A stretch of 64,000 nt of DNA from positions 28,204,167 to 28,268,166 of the forward strand of contig NC_092018.1 in the NCBI RefSeq assembly GCF_042242105.1. Reading direction: 5' to 3'. Below, one piece after another: positions 24,455 through 38,251 of this stretch; position 1 is the first letter of the stretch; every line of letters starts with the position of its first letter. Source of the DNA: Pempheris klunzingeri. Its lineage: Eukaryota > Chordata > Actinopteri > Acropomatiformes > Pempheridae. The notes under the pieces are model-generated. The model saw nothing but the letters and a program-made list of their open reading frames with translations, was not told the DNA's origin and ran no database searches. The position numbers and the translations under genes were made by a program.

Positions 24455-27400
24455 TTAGAAATGGTCGATTCTCTCCTCTTTCTCCTCTTGGTTTCCTGTC
24501 ATGTGTGACAGTCTGCTGCCGTCTGTGGGCGCCTTTGTGGAGCTTGAGTCTGGGTCCTGTTTTGTGTCGTTGCCTTCGTAGCTCAAGTTATCATAGACCT
24601 GTTTCGTGTTGTTCCTCATCTCCAGCTCCTTTGGTTTGGCCTGCTGTAGCTGCAGCAGCACAGCCTTATTCACACCGGGACCTGAGAGAAAGAAGATGTG
24701 AAACATTTGGATTGTATTTTACACAATCTAGTTTCACACATCTGTCGCCTACACAAACAAGCACCTGTAAAGTACATACCAAAGTAGCTGAGCAGCACAG
24801 GGAGGAATATGAGTCCATGAGCCAGCCCCAAAAGCGTAATGACCAGGTTTAATCGGAAGAAGAAGATCTGGATGAGTTGTGCTTTGGCAAACGCCAGCAC
24901 GAGGATGCCTGGCAAGTTGGTCATAGCAACACCAGCAAACACCTGCAGGGTACAAACACTTTTAACCCGCTGTATGTGGTGCATTCATAGAATTGTGAAT
25001 GTTAATTTCCCTGATTTTTGCTTTAAATTTGAGAGGGATTAACAATGTCTGCTCTAGATTGCCTTGTAGTTCACTTACAGCGCTGCCCATGTTGGCCGTA
25101 GCCTCCTTAGCTCTTTCTACATGCGTGAGCTTAGTGCTGAGAGCAAAGGATCTCGTCATGTGGGACACAAACTCCACCGAGATGCCCACCGCCTGCAAAT
25201 GACACAATATAAAACAAGTGCAGAAATAAAGTGTCAGTAGCAGAATCAGTGCAAAAACAAGGTATATAACAAAATATGAAAATAAATGCAAATATAAAAA
25301 TATGCAAGAAAAAAATGAATGAATATAGAATATATACATTACACAGGATATTGTGAGTGTAATATCCTGAATGTAACTTAGTAAAGCAAGAGATAACCAT
25401 AAGAAAACGAATGCTGTTATTTTTATGGATTATGTTTGCAGATCATTACAAATCATACTCATATTTTCATAAACAGTAATTATCACTTGAATGTCAAACT
25501 AGATTTTCACCTGTCCTACGTTACCATCTGTTATTAGACAAGAGTCTCTCATACACACATTTTAAACACGTTAAAAATGTAAACGTCATCAGAGCCACAC
25601 GAGACACTGAATAACCATCTTTAGAGGATTGACGCCCCTTTGATCCCCATCGTCTTCTTACCGTGACCAGATTGATAAGGGCCACCGCGTTATAATCGAT
25701 GCTCCACAGCGTCATGACGCCAACGGTATCCACAATGATCATGATGATGGTGATTAGGTTGAGCAGACCGGAGCGCAGATCCAAGCCCAGCAGCAGGCAG
25801 CACACCACGAAGGTTGGCAGCAGACACAGGGAGATGTTAAAGAGTCCCTCTGGCACAATAGTGAGGTACTGCTCGTAAAAGACGTTGGTCACCCTAGAAG
25901 AGCAAAATACTGATTAGAAGCTACGGACTGGACAGATTTAATGGCCATCAGCATAAAATTTGAGGACGAGGGAATAGTTGTTGTAGAGGAGGGTGGGTGA
26001 GGTGGCACGTACGTATAGGGAAATACTTCAAAGTCAGGTGAGGTGCCTGATATGTTCCTCATGCCCATGGTGATGTTGTGGGCCAGCTCTCTGGTCTTCT
26101 GCAGCGCAGCAGTGAACTCCTGGGAGTTAGTTAAAGGTGTGTGGTAAGCCATGAACCGAGAGGCTGTCAACACAGGGGTAAAAAAGGTTGGCTCACTGCA
26201 CCGCTGCTACTGACAGAGTGCAAGATCTCTGACTGCTCTGAGGTGATTTAAGATCACTTACCTATAATTTCTCCATTCTGATCTCTCACCACAGCTTTGT
26301 CATAAGCACCGAGGCCACTTTTAGAGGAGACAATAAGCAGTGAGAATGCTGCTTTCATATTGTGATGTTTCCGTGTGCACATGTGCAGCTTTGATACTCA
26401 CCCTTTGGGGCATTGCAGGTCAGGCCTGTTACCCAGGAAGTCGGGGAGGAAGCGGTTGAACTCTTCCGCGTCGGGCCTGAGGATGCCATCAGAAGGGATA
26501 GCCATACACTTGCGGTTGCATAGAAAACCAGCTATTGAGACATGAGAGCGGTGTAGGTGTTGTTAAAAGAAGGGTGGTGTCTTTCATCACACAAGGGAAG
26601 TCACAGTAAGGGAATGTGGTGTTTTCTCACATTGGTTTGCGGGACAGAACATTCCAGTGTTTGGGCCGATTGTGTACAGACGGCAACATTTGGATCCAGG
26701 GTTGAGCCAGTCGATGAAATCATCCACCCAAGAGTTTGACGAAATACCCAAGTAGGATCTAAACATCATAACATCAGTGGGTTAAAGGAGGGCAGGAATA
26801 CAAATGCTTGTGTTAAAGGTTCAGACTAGTGTTATTCTATGAATAGACTACAGACCACAACGCATGACTTCATCTGTTATTCGTGAAAGTGAGATGTAAA
26901 TCCTTACAAACAGGTCACTCATATATAGTTTAATTTCTTTCTACAGCTGGGCTCTGTAGATTTTAGTAAACGTGACTCAAACAGGAGTAAATGGTGCATT
27001 TGTTGGGGACTATTTTAAGCTGTGGATCAACACAGCAGCATGTGTGTGTGTCGTGTGCCCATATGTCACTCATTAAGTTAAAAGGAGCCAAATTTGAGCA
27101 CTTGGAAACGAAACCCTTCTGGTAAATTTAATATATTGCTTACCTCACATCATTGCTTTTTTCTGACTTACAACTTTCACTTTCATAAGATACTGTGATT
27201 CTGGCAAATTCCCCCTCTATGAATTGAGTTTTGGTGTTTGCCAATGAACAACTTGATAGTACTAATAACTCTTTGTATCTCCAGGAAACTGTGCTTTTGA
27301 TTATAGTCCTCCAGTGTCAAGGTCCTCTCTTGGTAATATAATTCTCTGCTGCAAGTAGATTCATTTATGCATCGCAATCAGTTTGGTGGAGGTATATTAC

Positions 27401-30400
27401 TACTAACTCAACAGGCAGAAATGCATGATGTTTTCTAATTTGCCTTGTCATTAACATAACAGCAAGGTCTGAATAGCTCATAGGGGATATTTTGGGTGTT
27501 TGCTCTCTCTGCCTGGCACCGTTAGTTAGAGTGGCCCTTTATCTGCTCGGTGGCATTGATGTAACTGAGTGTATCATTAACTAATCTGATTGGCTAGTGT
27601 GTAAGAGGTTGCTACTGTGATATCAGCAGGTTCAAGGATGTGCCAGTGAAAAAGAATGATTTGAAGGATGAAGGCAGAAAACTGCTCTTCACTGCACTGA
27701 GCAGAGAATCTGAATGATGCCAATCAGCCGTTGTTCAGACCAAGTGAAAAGCGTACAACTTGTCTAAAAGCCTGTACTTTTTACTCACAGATGAGGGTAG
27801 TTGGTGGCGTACTGGATCTTCTGGGTTAGCGAGAACTGATCGCAGCCCGCGCTGGAGCACACTGCATTCATGCCTTCCTCGGAGGTGAAGTTGAAGCCTT
27901 TTTTTGTTACGAAATAAACGGGGGCTCCGACTTCAAAGTATTTGTACAGGTACTGGAAATAGTCCAGCATATAAGAGCCCTGCACCAAAAACAGAGCAAT
28001 CTTCATCAGGTTACATTCAAAGTGGAGTGTGCAGGAGTTCATGTGTGTTGATATAACAGTGTTTACTGACCTTAGGCATAGCCAGCTCCTGATCCAGACC
28101 CACGGTCACATTAAACATGAGGAATAAGGATCCACAGAACATGAAGATGAAGACCAACATCTGAGGAGAACAGGGGACAGACTGTACTCAACAAATCTTC
28201 AGTTAAAATGCCCCTGTGCATGTGCATGTCACTGATAAAAGAGGTGCACCACAGGTTGAGAATAATTGTGAATTAGTTATGTCTAAAGGCTTAGTAGCTT
28301 TACCACTATGATTCTGGTGTAACGGTGCAGTAGGACAGGGGCGTAGTATTTCCTCATGAAGGGAAGCAGGAAGCCCTCATTTGGTTTGTTGGGGCGCTGA
28401 GTTGACACCCTAACACAGCAAAACAGCTCACAGCGGTTGTTGTCTTGGCGCCGGGCGTCCAGGGACAGCAGCGCCACAAAAGCTGTCATCTGGAGGATGA
28501 AGTCCATGAGCACGGCCAGAGCAGCGTACAGAGCGAAGGACTTCACCGCCGGCATGGTGGACAGGGCCCCTGTTCGGGTATCAGACACAGTTATAGAAAC
28601 ATCACTGGACTCTGCTTGCACAGGATGGCCCTGCAGTCGGTGTCAGTGTTGGTGTTAGTAATGCAAAGGTTTCTACCTAGAAAGAAGCAGACAGACTCAG
28701 AGAGGCTGCACAGGAGCATGCTGGGAGCCACGTTTCCAAGGACACGACCAATCTGCTCCTCTCTCTTCTCTCCAGGCCTCCGCACATCTCTCTGTGAGGA
28801 GAGAAGAAGAGGAGGGTAGCATCACTAAAACTAATATACGTATGCGACAAAATCAACAGCGTTGTACATTCAAGGTGCAGACAAACACACACACCTGGTA
28901 CTCCAGGACAAAGATGAAGATGTTGTCAGCTCCGACGGCGAGCACCAGGAAAGGGACGACCTGCAGAATGACCAGGGAGGAGGGGATGCCGATCCAGGAA
29001 TAGAAGCCCATTGAGGCCAGAACAGAACAGCCCACCACCAGGATCCCACCCAGACCCACCAGAAACTTGGAGTCCACCTACAGGGCACAGAGATAAGAAT
29101 ACAGATGTACGTTCAAATCAGTAAACTTTTTCTGTGTCCCGTATCTTTCGCTGAACAATTTCATGGCCAATAAACCTCATTGCTTCACTGTAAAGATAGT
29201 GGCTATACAGCTGACACAGCCATATGACTGCAGGCTCTCCTTATCATATACGTGATAAGTACTGGCTCAGCATATCCCAGCCACATGTTGTTTGAGCTAC
29301 AGATTTCATAGTAAAAAGACAAGCTATGTAGTTATGTAGTTATCTAGCGGTTATGTGGAGCCGTACTTAGGCACATTGGTGTGTAGAGATAACTGCTAAC
29401 GTCAGCACGCTAAGAAGCTCCCAATGAGAATGCGGAAGACGAAGAAGGCACGAGATCACCAAAGTGAGTTGGAATAATCCTCTGGGGATCATGAATGACA
29501 ATCCATCCAATGATTGTAGACCAAGTGGATAAAAAAGCTGAGTAATGTGCAACACTGCATTGTAATGAAGGTCGACGTGACTTCCTGAAGGCTTACCAGT
29601 ATGCGTTTCCATGATGAGTATTCCCCCAGTGCCACAGCAATGTAGACAAAGATCACAGCATAGCTGATCATGAAGATGGGGATATCCTCCGCTGTTGTCC
29701 GGTTGATCTCGTCCTCCAGAGACCTCTGCAGCCGGATGGGAAGACCAGAGAGAAGTAAAGGATTAGGAATTTAAGAATAGTGAGGTGATGGAAGAGGAGA
29801 GGACTCAACGCGATGCCTCGATGCATCAGATTTTACTGTACCTCTGCCATGTATGCGAAGGTGAAGTTGTTGGCGGGGTTTTTCTGGTAGTCCTGGACAA
29901 TTTTAAGAAACTCTGTCTCCCACTGCATGGCCAGCTTGAACTTGGTGTTGTTGCGAGCATAGTTGTTAAGGGAGATGGTCAGGATGAAAGCCTTAGCATT
30001 GGTGAAGTCATCATCTGGGAAAAGCAAGAGGTGTGATCCCTTTTTGTTTTTATCCTACGGGTATTTTTTGAGGAAAACATGGTGCTGAAAGTCACTCACT
30101 CTCGTAGCCTCCCACAGCCAGGAAGGGGAAGACCGGAGCTCCGTAATCTGCCATGCAGCTCAGACCTAAACCGGTGGTGTCCCTGAAGGACAGGGGGGAG
30201 CTAGAGGAGAGATGGAGGAGAGAAGGGAGGGTTGTGTTAAATGCAGATGAATCGCTGCTTTTTTTCCAGCATGATCTGAAATTCCATCTGATGAATCCTT
30301 ACTTGAGGCAGTAGGTTAAGTGGTCTCTCCAGTCCACCTCTTTGGTCTGTCCCAGCACTGTCATGTTCACCTTAGCGTTAATGTTGTCGAGGCTGTTCTG

Positions 30401-33050
30401 GAAGTACTGTGGCAAGCTGTTGACTGCACAGTCCGTTAGGGACGGGTTGGATGGGTTCAGCGGCGCAAAACAAATATCCTTCAGACTCACTGTGCGGTTC
30501 AGATCATCTGACCAGAACTCAATGTTCTAAAAAATGGTATAGGAGAGGCAGCAATGTGTTAAAATAGTGTGGGGAGCTTTTGCAAACGCTGTCAACTGTG
30601 ATTCCAGCCAATTTTACCTGTATTTGTTTCTGGAGCTCCAGCAGCTCAATGACGAGATCTTTGGATATAAGCCCGCTGAAGTTCTGCGGCCCAAACATCA
30701 AAGAGTCGTATATGTGGCCTTTTCTGCCCGGTGCTGTCAAGATCAGCTGGTTGGTCCTGAAGAAAGGGTCAAAGTATGTGTCGTGGAAGTCTTTCTCTTG
30801 GCGGGCTCGGCTGTTGGGAGCAGACCACAGCTCGACTGGGTCAGTGGTGAGCTCAAGGGACTTGAGGCCAGCAGAGAAAACAGCCACGACTACGGCCGAC
30901 AGCAGGAGCACCTTGAAGGGAAATAAAATCTTAACAACCACTGGCTAATATTGACAAAAACAGCTGTTATTGTTTCTACTTTTGCTGGTCAAAAATACTT
31001 TGATTAAACTAACCGTGAGGGGATAAGTGGCCATGAGAGTTCCCCAGTGCTGAAACTCTGAGCTCAGGAAAGCTTGAGCGGCCAGGCTGTTTCTGTCGGC
31101 ACACGTCACCTCTGATGGATGGATGACTGGCTGAGTCACATCGTTACTGTTCTGGTCTTTGCCTTTTCTTTTTCTCTTTCCTTTCTCCGCATCCTTCTTT
31201 TTCTGAGACCTCATCCAGAAAGCGACGGACAGGTAGAAAAGGAAGGCAAATATCAGGAGACAGAATAAGATGATAGAAATTATGAGGAAGCCGTCCGTCC
31301 CCAGCAGTCTGAAGGGGCCGGGGGGCAGCGGAGGCGGCGGCATCTTCGGGCACGACTCTTGGCAGTCCTGGCAGGAGCAGACCTCACCCCCGGACGGTGT
31401 GGTCTCATTGCACTTCAGAGCTCGCCCATTGTAGGGAATCACGCCTGCTGGCAGTCCCGCAGTGTCACCCTCTTTCACTAGGTTGAAGTCGATGTCCAGT
31501 GGAGCCAGGCCATTACTGGAGTCTCCCTGGAAGTCATACCAGTGCTGGGGGTTGCACAGCTTTGCGCCGTATCGACCACACATTGTGGCGATGGCAAAGC
31601 TCCCAGTGGCGGGGATCTTGACATTTTTACAGGACTGGAAGGAGGCATCTGCGAAGGTGGTGGTGAGGAATGCCTGGTAGCCTACCACGGCCTCCTTAGT
31701 CTTACCCGGGGTTGTGATGTTCATGACCTTTGTGACCTTTACTATCTGGGACTGGTTGGGGCTGCAGGTGTTGATGCAGTGCAGGTGGGCAAAGTTCTCA
31801 GCGCAGGAAGGGCAGCGAACCAGCACTGCCTTGGACAGGGTCAGACTCATTTCCAGGGACTTCAGCTGATTGATGGAGCAGCAGGCGTACGTGTTGTTCT
31901 CTCCATGGTCCAAAATGGGACACACCTGTGGCAAGAAGAAGAGGTGCCATTATGTAAACTGAAAAACTCAAACAACATCTTGCTTCTTGTTAAAGGAATA
32001 TTTTAAACTATTCCCTCAGAAAAGGCCTACGCTTCCACGCTTCACTCAGCCCTGCTCTCTGCCTCTATTAAATACTAAGGAGGATCTCTACAGACCTCTT
32101 TGAGTTTCTTGTAGTGCGGTCCAGTGAGGTGACGGGCGAGGCTGTAGTTCAGACAGGGGACTTTAGGAGGAATGAGGGCTCCTCCTACGGGTATTGACGG
32201 GTTACGACCACACTCCTCATAGAAAGCGCAGTAGCCCGGCTCATGTTGGGCCTCTGACAGCACCTGCGAGGAAGACCAAGGAAGTTAATCACAACAGGGG
32301 ATGGAAATCACATTATGTTGCAGGCCAGAAAAGGCGAACTAGAGAAGAAGAGGAAACATTTAAATGCAGTTTACACTCACAATTCACAAAGACATTTCAA
32401 CACTGACTTCATATTGTATTATAATTTTGATGTTAGTTTTTTTTCGGCACTACCTCGTTTCTATCTCCATGCGTTTTACAGTGAAACACTATAGTTAACA
32501 TAGGCACCATAATAATTACCATTTATACAACAAAGTTTGATTAGGTTTACCACGTTCATCATCAACACAAAGACAGTATATTACATTATTAACCCATAAA
32601 AGACATAACAGTGTCATAATGACTTTAGTGCTGTACTGTATCCTGCCATGTCAGCTGCTTAATGCCACCATGTTCAAGTTCAAATATATTATATATGCAT
32701 TCTTTTTATTTAGAACATGTAAAATGTATTTAATTTTAATTTTTAATTAATTTCTACGGTTCTCACACTCTTTGTCATAGTTTTTTTTTTACACCTGTAT
32801 ATATAAATATACACTGTTGCCCATAAAGTTGGAATAAAATGTTTTTTACCTCTTCTCATGAAATGATTGTGACAATGTGATTTATTCTTGATAAATAAAG
32901 TTTATATATCTTCTCAACTTTATTGATCAAACTCTTCCAAACATATCACAGTGAAACTTAAACCACAATTAACCTTTGCAAACTGTGTATTCAGGCTTTA
33001 AGAAAAATGGGGGGTATTGAACAATTATTCCAACTTTATGGGCAACAGTG

Positions 33051-33104
<54 letters not shown>

Positions 33105-34108
33105 CATATTTACAGTGTACATAAATCAGAAATGTTGACTTTTTTGTGTATTTACTTTGTTCAGCTTTGTTGCTCTTGTCGCTCTTTTTGTCTAGTTATG
33201 TGTAAGTACACAGGAGCAGTGGAATACACCAAGTATGCTCTCACACACTTGGACAATGAAGCTGATTCTGATAACTGAGTCCATTCATTCATCTAACATC
33301 AACCAAAACCAAAAACAGACAACAAACCGCTGAACGCTGCAACTGTAAATTTTAACATCATTTACGGTGAACAACAAAAACAGGCGAAAAAACTTAACGC
33401 CAAAATCACTAAACATGGTTACGAGTGTCCCTTTTGAAATGTCCTGATTTCAGATGTAAGGACTTTTAAAAGTAATCAGGAATTTTAAATACCTAAATTA
33501 TAACGTGCATTTTAATGTATGTGTACATGAAACAATTTCAGTTTATTTCTGTGTTGGGTTTGTGTCTTTATTATGCATTTAACATCTTCCTTACAGCTGA
33601 AGGTAAAACCACAGAAAGAAGAGGTTTCATCTGAGGAGACATTTATCTAAATGGCCCATTAGGTCTTTGCTCCCTGCACGAACACTCACTAATGTTGACT
33701 TTGGATGTAAAGATATGACAAAGCACCCGGATATTTGCTTTGGCATTTATGGCGCTTTACTGCCGAAACAAATCTAACCGTAGTCCCTGTGTAATTACCA
33801 AGACCTGGATCAGTAATTACAATTTATTTACATGATTTGATATTTAAATGACGTCAGCAACTACGTGTATTCTTTTGCCTTTCAAACCTGGTCACAGAAC
33901 AGAACAAGTAAAGACATAGACACAGTTTTTAATACGGTATGAGAGAATGAGAATAAAGCAAGTGAGGATATTATGCTGTTGGCTGAGAAAAGTGTACTGT
34001 GTTTATATTACAGTGCACCATTTCAAAATCATCAGGTTCCCCGGTGAAGAAAAATGACCAACTTACCATACAAGTGAGAAAAGTGATCAGGGCTGCGACA
34101 CGGGCCAT
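24455..34108 (-). CDS. npc1l1: NPC1-like intracellular cholesterol transporter 1 (complete, 21 exons)
   Basis: Exons in transcript order: 34108-34067, 32263-32096, 31925-31014, 30911-30618, 30526-30303, 30200-30100, 30014-29842, 29725-29597, 29077-28895, 28791-28677, 28569-28304, 28160-28071, 27979-27789, 26758-26631, 26531-26402, 26317-26262, 26163-26013, 25893-25662, 25192-25079, 24942-24780, 24681-24455. Total 4089 bp, 1362 aa (human 1359). NPC1L1 takes up dietary or biliary sterol at the apical membrane. It begins with the signal peptide [14 protein letters not shown] and the N-terminal sterol-binding domain ([25 protein letters not shown]), then a membrane segment, [13 protein letters not shown], the sterol-sensing domain (exons 8-11, about residues 645-815), and [15 protein letters not shown]. 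It matches NPC1L1 better than NPC1 at [38 protein letters not shown] and the tail VYDNLSYEG. Synteny with POLD2 and AEBP1 agrees. Confidence 0.96.
32810..33052. mobile_element. MITE-like DNA transposon with 26-bp TIRs and TA target site
   Basis: A 239-bp unit (32812-33050) in npc1l1 intron 1 has perfect 26-bp terminal inverted repeats at 32812-32837 and 33025-33050, beginning CACTGTTGCCCATAAAGTTG. It is flanked by TA on both sides (32810-32811 and 33051-33052). There is no coding capacity. The TA duplication and size fit a non-autonomous Tc1/mariner-type element. Confidence 0.9.
33051..33101. repeat. (TA)n microsatellite abutting the MITE
   Basis: A nearly pure TA run begins exactly at the right target-site TA of the transposon. 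Confidence 0.95.
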
Positions 34109-37100
34109 GATTCCTGAGAGCCTCTAGCCAAGAGAAGAGTCGGGGTCCTCAGGTACAGGAAAACGGAGTGTGTATTAATCACTGCTGCCCTGCTGCTAGA
34201 TACATCAGACAAAGTAAGACGGCGAGAGGTGCTTGTCCTGTCTCCCTTATCGTCCGTCCGTCTGTCTGTCTGTCTGACAGTGTACGGGCTGGAGAATGAG
34301 AAACATCATGTCATGTCAGCGTTACCACTCCTGTGATGTCACACCTTTCTTATCTGGTGTGATGCAGCAGCTGGCGAATCACAGCAAAGGATGATCAATA
34401 TTCTGACTGATAATTAACATGGGCGAGATTTTGATTGCTGCTGAGGAGATGCAAAGCAACAGGGAGGAACTACAGTAGAATCTGAAATAACAACCCCACC
34501 CAGGTCTTCACCTGGGACAATCATTGTTACTGACAACTTTTCAAATGTAGTGCGTGCTGCAAACATGCAAAGTACAGTACGCTAAAGAAGGCTTGAACTT
34601 GGCCTTCAGACCGTCAGTTGCTGTGTGCAGGCCATCTGATTCATGAGCTACAGACCACTAATGTCCCGGCAGATTTATTTCAAACAAAGTGCTTTTGTAC
34701 AGGTCCTCTTATGAACCAGTGACCTATCACTTCCTGGATCACATACAACAATCTTTGTAATTGATGCTGTTATCTCATGTCAAGGTCATGGCTGTGATAT
34801 CAACCAAGGCTGCAGAGTCATGCCACAGAGGTATCGGAGCTATCAGGGCGAAGGTGCATGAGCATTTCAATTTGTGATAAACAGAGATGGTAAAAAAAGA
34901 CAAGAAGAAATGGGGCAGATATGATGATGGTCTTTGTTCTTCTGTATGCTGATAAGTCACGACAACATGCAGAATTTTGTAACGTAGCCAGCACAGTCTG
35001 CAGTGTGTTCAAATCAAAAGGCAAAATCATGTGATTCATCTGCATTTATATCTATTTATCTGATGTTTATCAATCTGTGATCAATCTATCTCATCTGTGA
35101 ATTTATTCATTTCTCCTGTTATTTCCCTCGACCTTTATCATTCCTAGTCTGTCTGTTATCTCTGTATAATCCTGAGAGATGCACAGTGTACTGGCACCCA
35201 GTCTTTATTGGTGCATATATCCAAATATGCAAGCGACTCTGATCATTTATAACATTTTCTGAGAGAAATGACATTGAACGTTAAAAAAAAAAAGGGTCAC
35301 AGTTTAATTCTGTTCATTTGTTTTTTTTTTCTTCTTAAAATACCTTTCTGTCACAAGTATAGATACCTATAAACATAAAATCTTTTTAATGTCTGGGTCA
35401 TTTTTATTGTTCTGTTACTCCTGATGTTACATCTGATTGCACTCTATTATCCAGGTGCCTCTACTGTTGTTCCCATTGTCCTTTTGAAATTAAATCTGCA
35501 TCAGAGTGGATTGAGAAGCAAACAAATCAACAGGCACAATTTCATAAGTGATAAATTGTTTAACAATAGAAGCGCTACCCAAGAATAAAAGAGGTTAATG
35601 CTGTGGGCATTAATAAAAGAATGATGGACTTACTGAAGTATATCGTTTATTTATTTAGTTAGTTAGTTTTATGTATTTACCTGGAATGTGTTATACTATT
35701 ACTGCACTCTAATGATCTGAATGCAAAAATTGAGTAGAATAAGATTTTCAGTGCAAAGAATATGATAGCAAACAGCATTATAATGCTGTTTGTTTAAACT
35801 AGCTAGACCAGCATCATTACAATACATATTAGTCTATTCTAATCTATTTCTATGTGTGTGTGTGTTTTTTTTCATAGTACCCACTGCCCATAATGCTTCT
35901 TTATGTGTTAGTAAATATAGATTGTGCTTTTACTGCAATATTTGTGTCTCTGTTCAATGTTATGCACTGACACAGTTGGTATTTCCCATGTCAAACTGCA
36001 TAAAGGATTATAAATAAGAATCTGTATCTGTATCTATATAGATCATATAAATGATACAGGTTTAAGTAAAAAGGCCCAAAGAGGCTGATTGAAAACTGAC
36101 AATACTGTGCTGCAATGGTCTGATTTATTCAGTCTGACATGTTTTATATTTATATAATCATGCACGCTTTCAATTATTATGCAATTCTTGCACATGAGAT
36201 TTCTCATTATAAATAGTTGGCGACAAATTACTTCTAAATCATCACGCTTCTCAAGAGTACAGGCTCAAAATTCTCCCATTTCAAGACCAATGTAAAAAAG
36301 TAAAAATAGAAATCTATCCTCCACAGTACAGAGGGTCTAAAAAGTACCTATCTGAAACAGTTTTCCTCTGAGACTTTGCTGATCTCACCTCCAGATAACA
36401 CACACTTTCCCCTCTTTACGATCGTGCCCTTATCAACCGTTATTTATGGAGCTCGCACTGCGATGGCTGCATGGTATCTTGACTTTTTGGACTCCGATAA
36501 GGGTGAAGGGTAGTTTCCTCAGAAAGGTCTTGGCTATCAGCAGAAAAACTGTCTGAGAGGATATAAAACCCTTACGTGCTGGAGGCTGGAGGATCCTCAA
36601 ACATCTGCAATTACCAACAGAAGCTTTCTTTTACCAGAGAGGGTGACCGATCGTCTCACAGCTGGATGTTTTGATATTTAAGACGTCAAATATGATGGTA
36701 TGAGCCGGCTCTAGTCTGGCACATACACACTGCAACTGTTTGGCTATGACGCAACCCTGAACAGTTTCAGTCCGCCTCCAGCCCTCGTTTACAAAGCAGA
36801 CTCTCTCTGTGTGGGTTTCATTGCGACAGGTCACTAGAAGACAGGTTTCTTCATGAAACTCAAACACTAGGGCATGATGTGTGTTACAGGCTGGCACTAG
36901 GAGTGAGCTGAAACAGCATTAAAATCCTTCCATTTCACACAGCTGAGATCAGTGATCTTTGACCGTAACATTTTGAGTGAATTAAGTCCACCAGCTCACT
37001 TCTGCATCATTGATAGCTTAGTTGACAACAACAACTGGAATTTCCTGGAGCGGTGAGACTTATCCATCCTGCTTACTGGGCAGGATGAGAAGAAAATAAT

Positions 37101-38251
37101 TCTATGACTTCCTCCTACTATTGATTTAAAACAGACTCCCCCTTCTCATTAATCAGTGCCAGCTGCAGTTAATTGTGACATTTTAGGGCACGGTTCATGT
37201 ATACTGTGGTTGGTGTCACTGTCTAGGTATGCAGGTGTTATCACCCTCTGTGTCACTGGAGACTGTGTGGGCATGAGTGTCTGGACTGTGCTCTACTCTA
37301 GAGTCAGCCGTCAATAAAAACCCATGAGCATTTTGTGTACGTTGCCATAGCAGGGACAGCACTCGTGTAACTCATAGCATTAATTGTGGCTCCGTTCCAC
37401 TGGGGTGCCCGTGGGCCCTGACAGTGGCACACGTCAATGTAGTGGAGCCATGATTCATATTAATTACACCTGTGCTTTTCCTGATATGAAACATTTCGGT
37501 AACATGGTTTGAAACCTATTGTTTGCTTTGCTTGCAGACTGGAGAGGATATTACTCTGTGGCCAAGGCATCAGGGCAGGGTCCCAGCTGGGCCTAATAAA
37601 AAAAATCAATAATCAATCAGCAAGTTTAATTTACACATTGGCAGGTGTTGACAGGAGTAATAATAATAATAATAATACCAACTACTGTGAATCCCCACTG
37701 CATTGTTAACTTTTCACAGCACATTCTGCCTCCAGTTTGTTGCTGATGAGACATCATGTATGCTGCTTGGTATTGTGTTTTAGGTGCCAGTGCTAATTAA
37801 ATCAATACTCCAATCAGTGCTTGAAATGCAGCTGACAGCAAATGAACCAAAGCCCACGGTAAGTTTTATGAATAAAAGCTAAACACATTTGACTCCAAAG
37901 GCATTGAAAAATCTTAAATGTCAAACGAAAATTCTTAGGGAATCATGAATTTATTCCAGAAAAGTCAACATGTCCAGGACAAAAACATTATCTATCCCTA
38001 TCTATCCCTATGAAAAATACATTAAAGGTGTAAAATAAAGTAAAACAAATGGCTCATTTGGAGAGTTATGACATTTTAGTACTAAAACGTAACTCAAAAG
38101 TACAAATAAAAAGTAAAGAAACAAACAAACAAACAAACAAAAAAAAAAAAAAAAAACATGCAACAGTTTTCAAAGTTCGAAAAGTAACACTCACTACCTG
38201 AACTTTAAAACACAGTGAGTATGAAAAGGGAAAAAATAGACGACAGGTGAT
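34109..38251. other. Intergenic region between npc1l1 and the NONO-like gene
   Basis: It holds the npc1l1 promoter and 5' UTR region (about 34.1-34.4 kb), a short GTCT repeat at about 34257-34278, AT-rich sequence, a (TAA)n run near 37658-37677 and an (AAAC)n/poly(A) tract at about 38119-38158. No coding exon or RNA gene is recognised. A minus-strand AATAAA (TTTATT at 37950-37955) could end the NONO-like transcript. Confidence 0.5.

Noticed and set aside
24455-34108. NPC1 rather than NPC1L1
   Set aside because: Residues at several landmarks, the tail motif and the AEBP1/POLD2 neighbourhood favour NPC1L1.
38119-38158. Poly(A) tract as the tail of a NONO retrocopy
   Set aside because: The A's are on the plus strand while the gene is on the minus strand, so the orientation is wrong. 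It may belong to an unrelated repeat.
34109-38251. Hidden gene or RNA gene in the intergenic gap
   Set aside because: Only short frames without splice-compatible neighbours. No tRNA-like or rRNA-like fold was recognised by eye.
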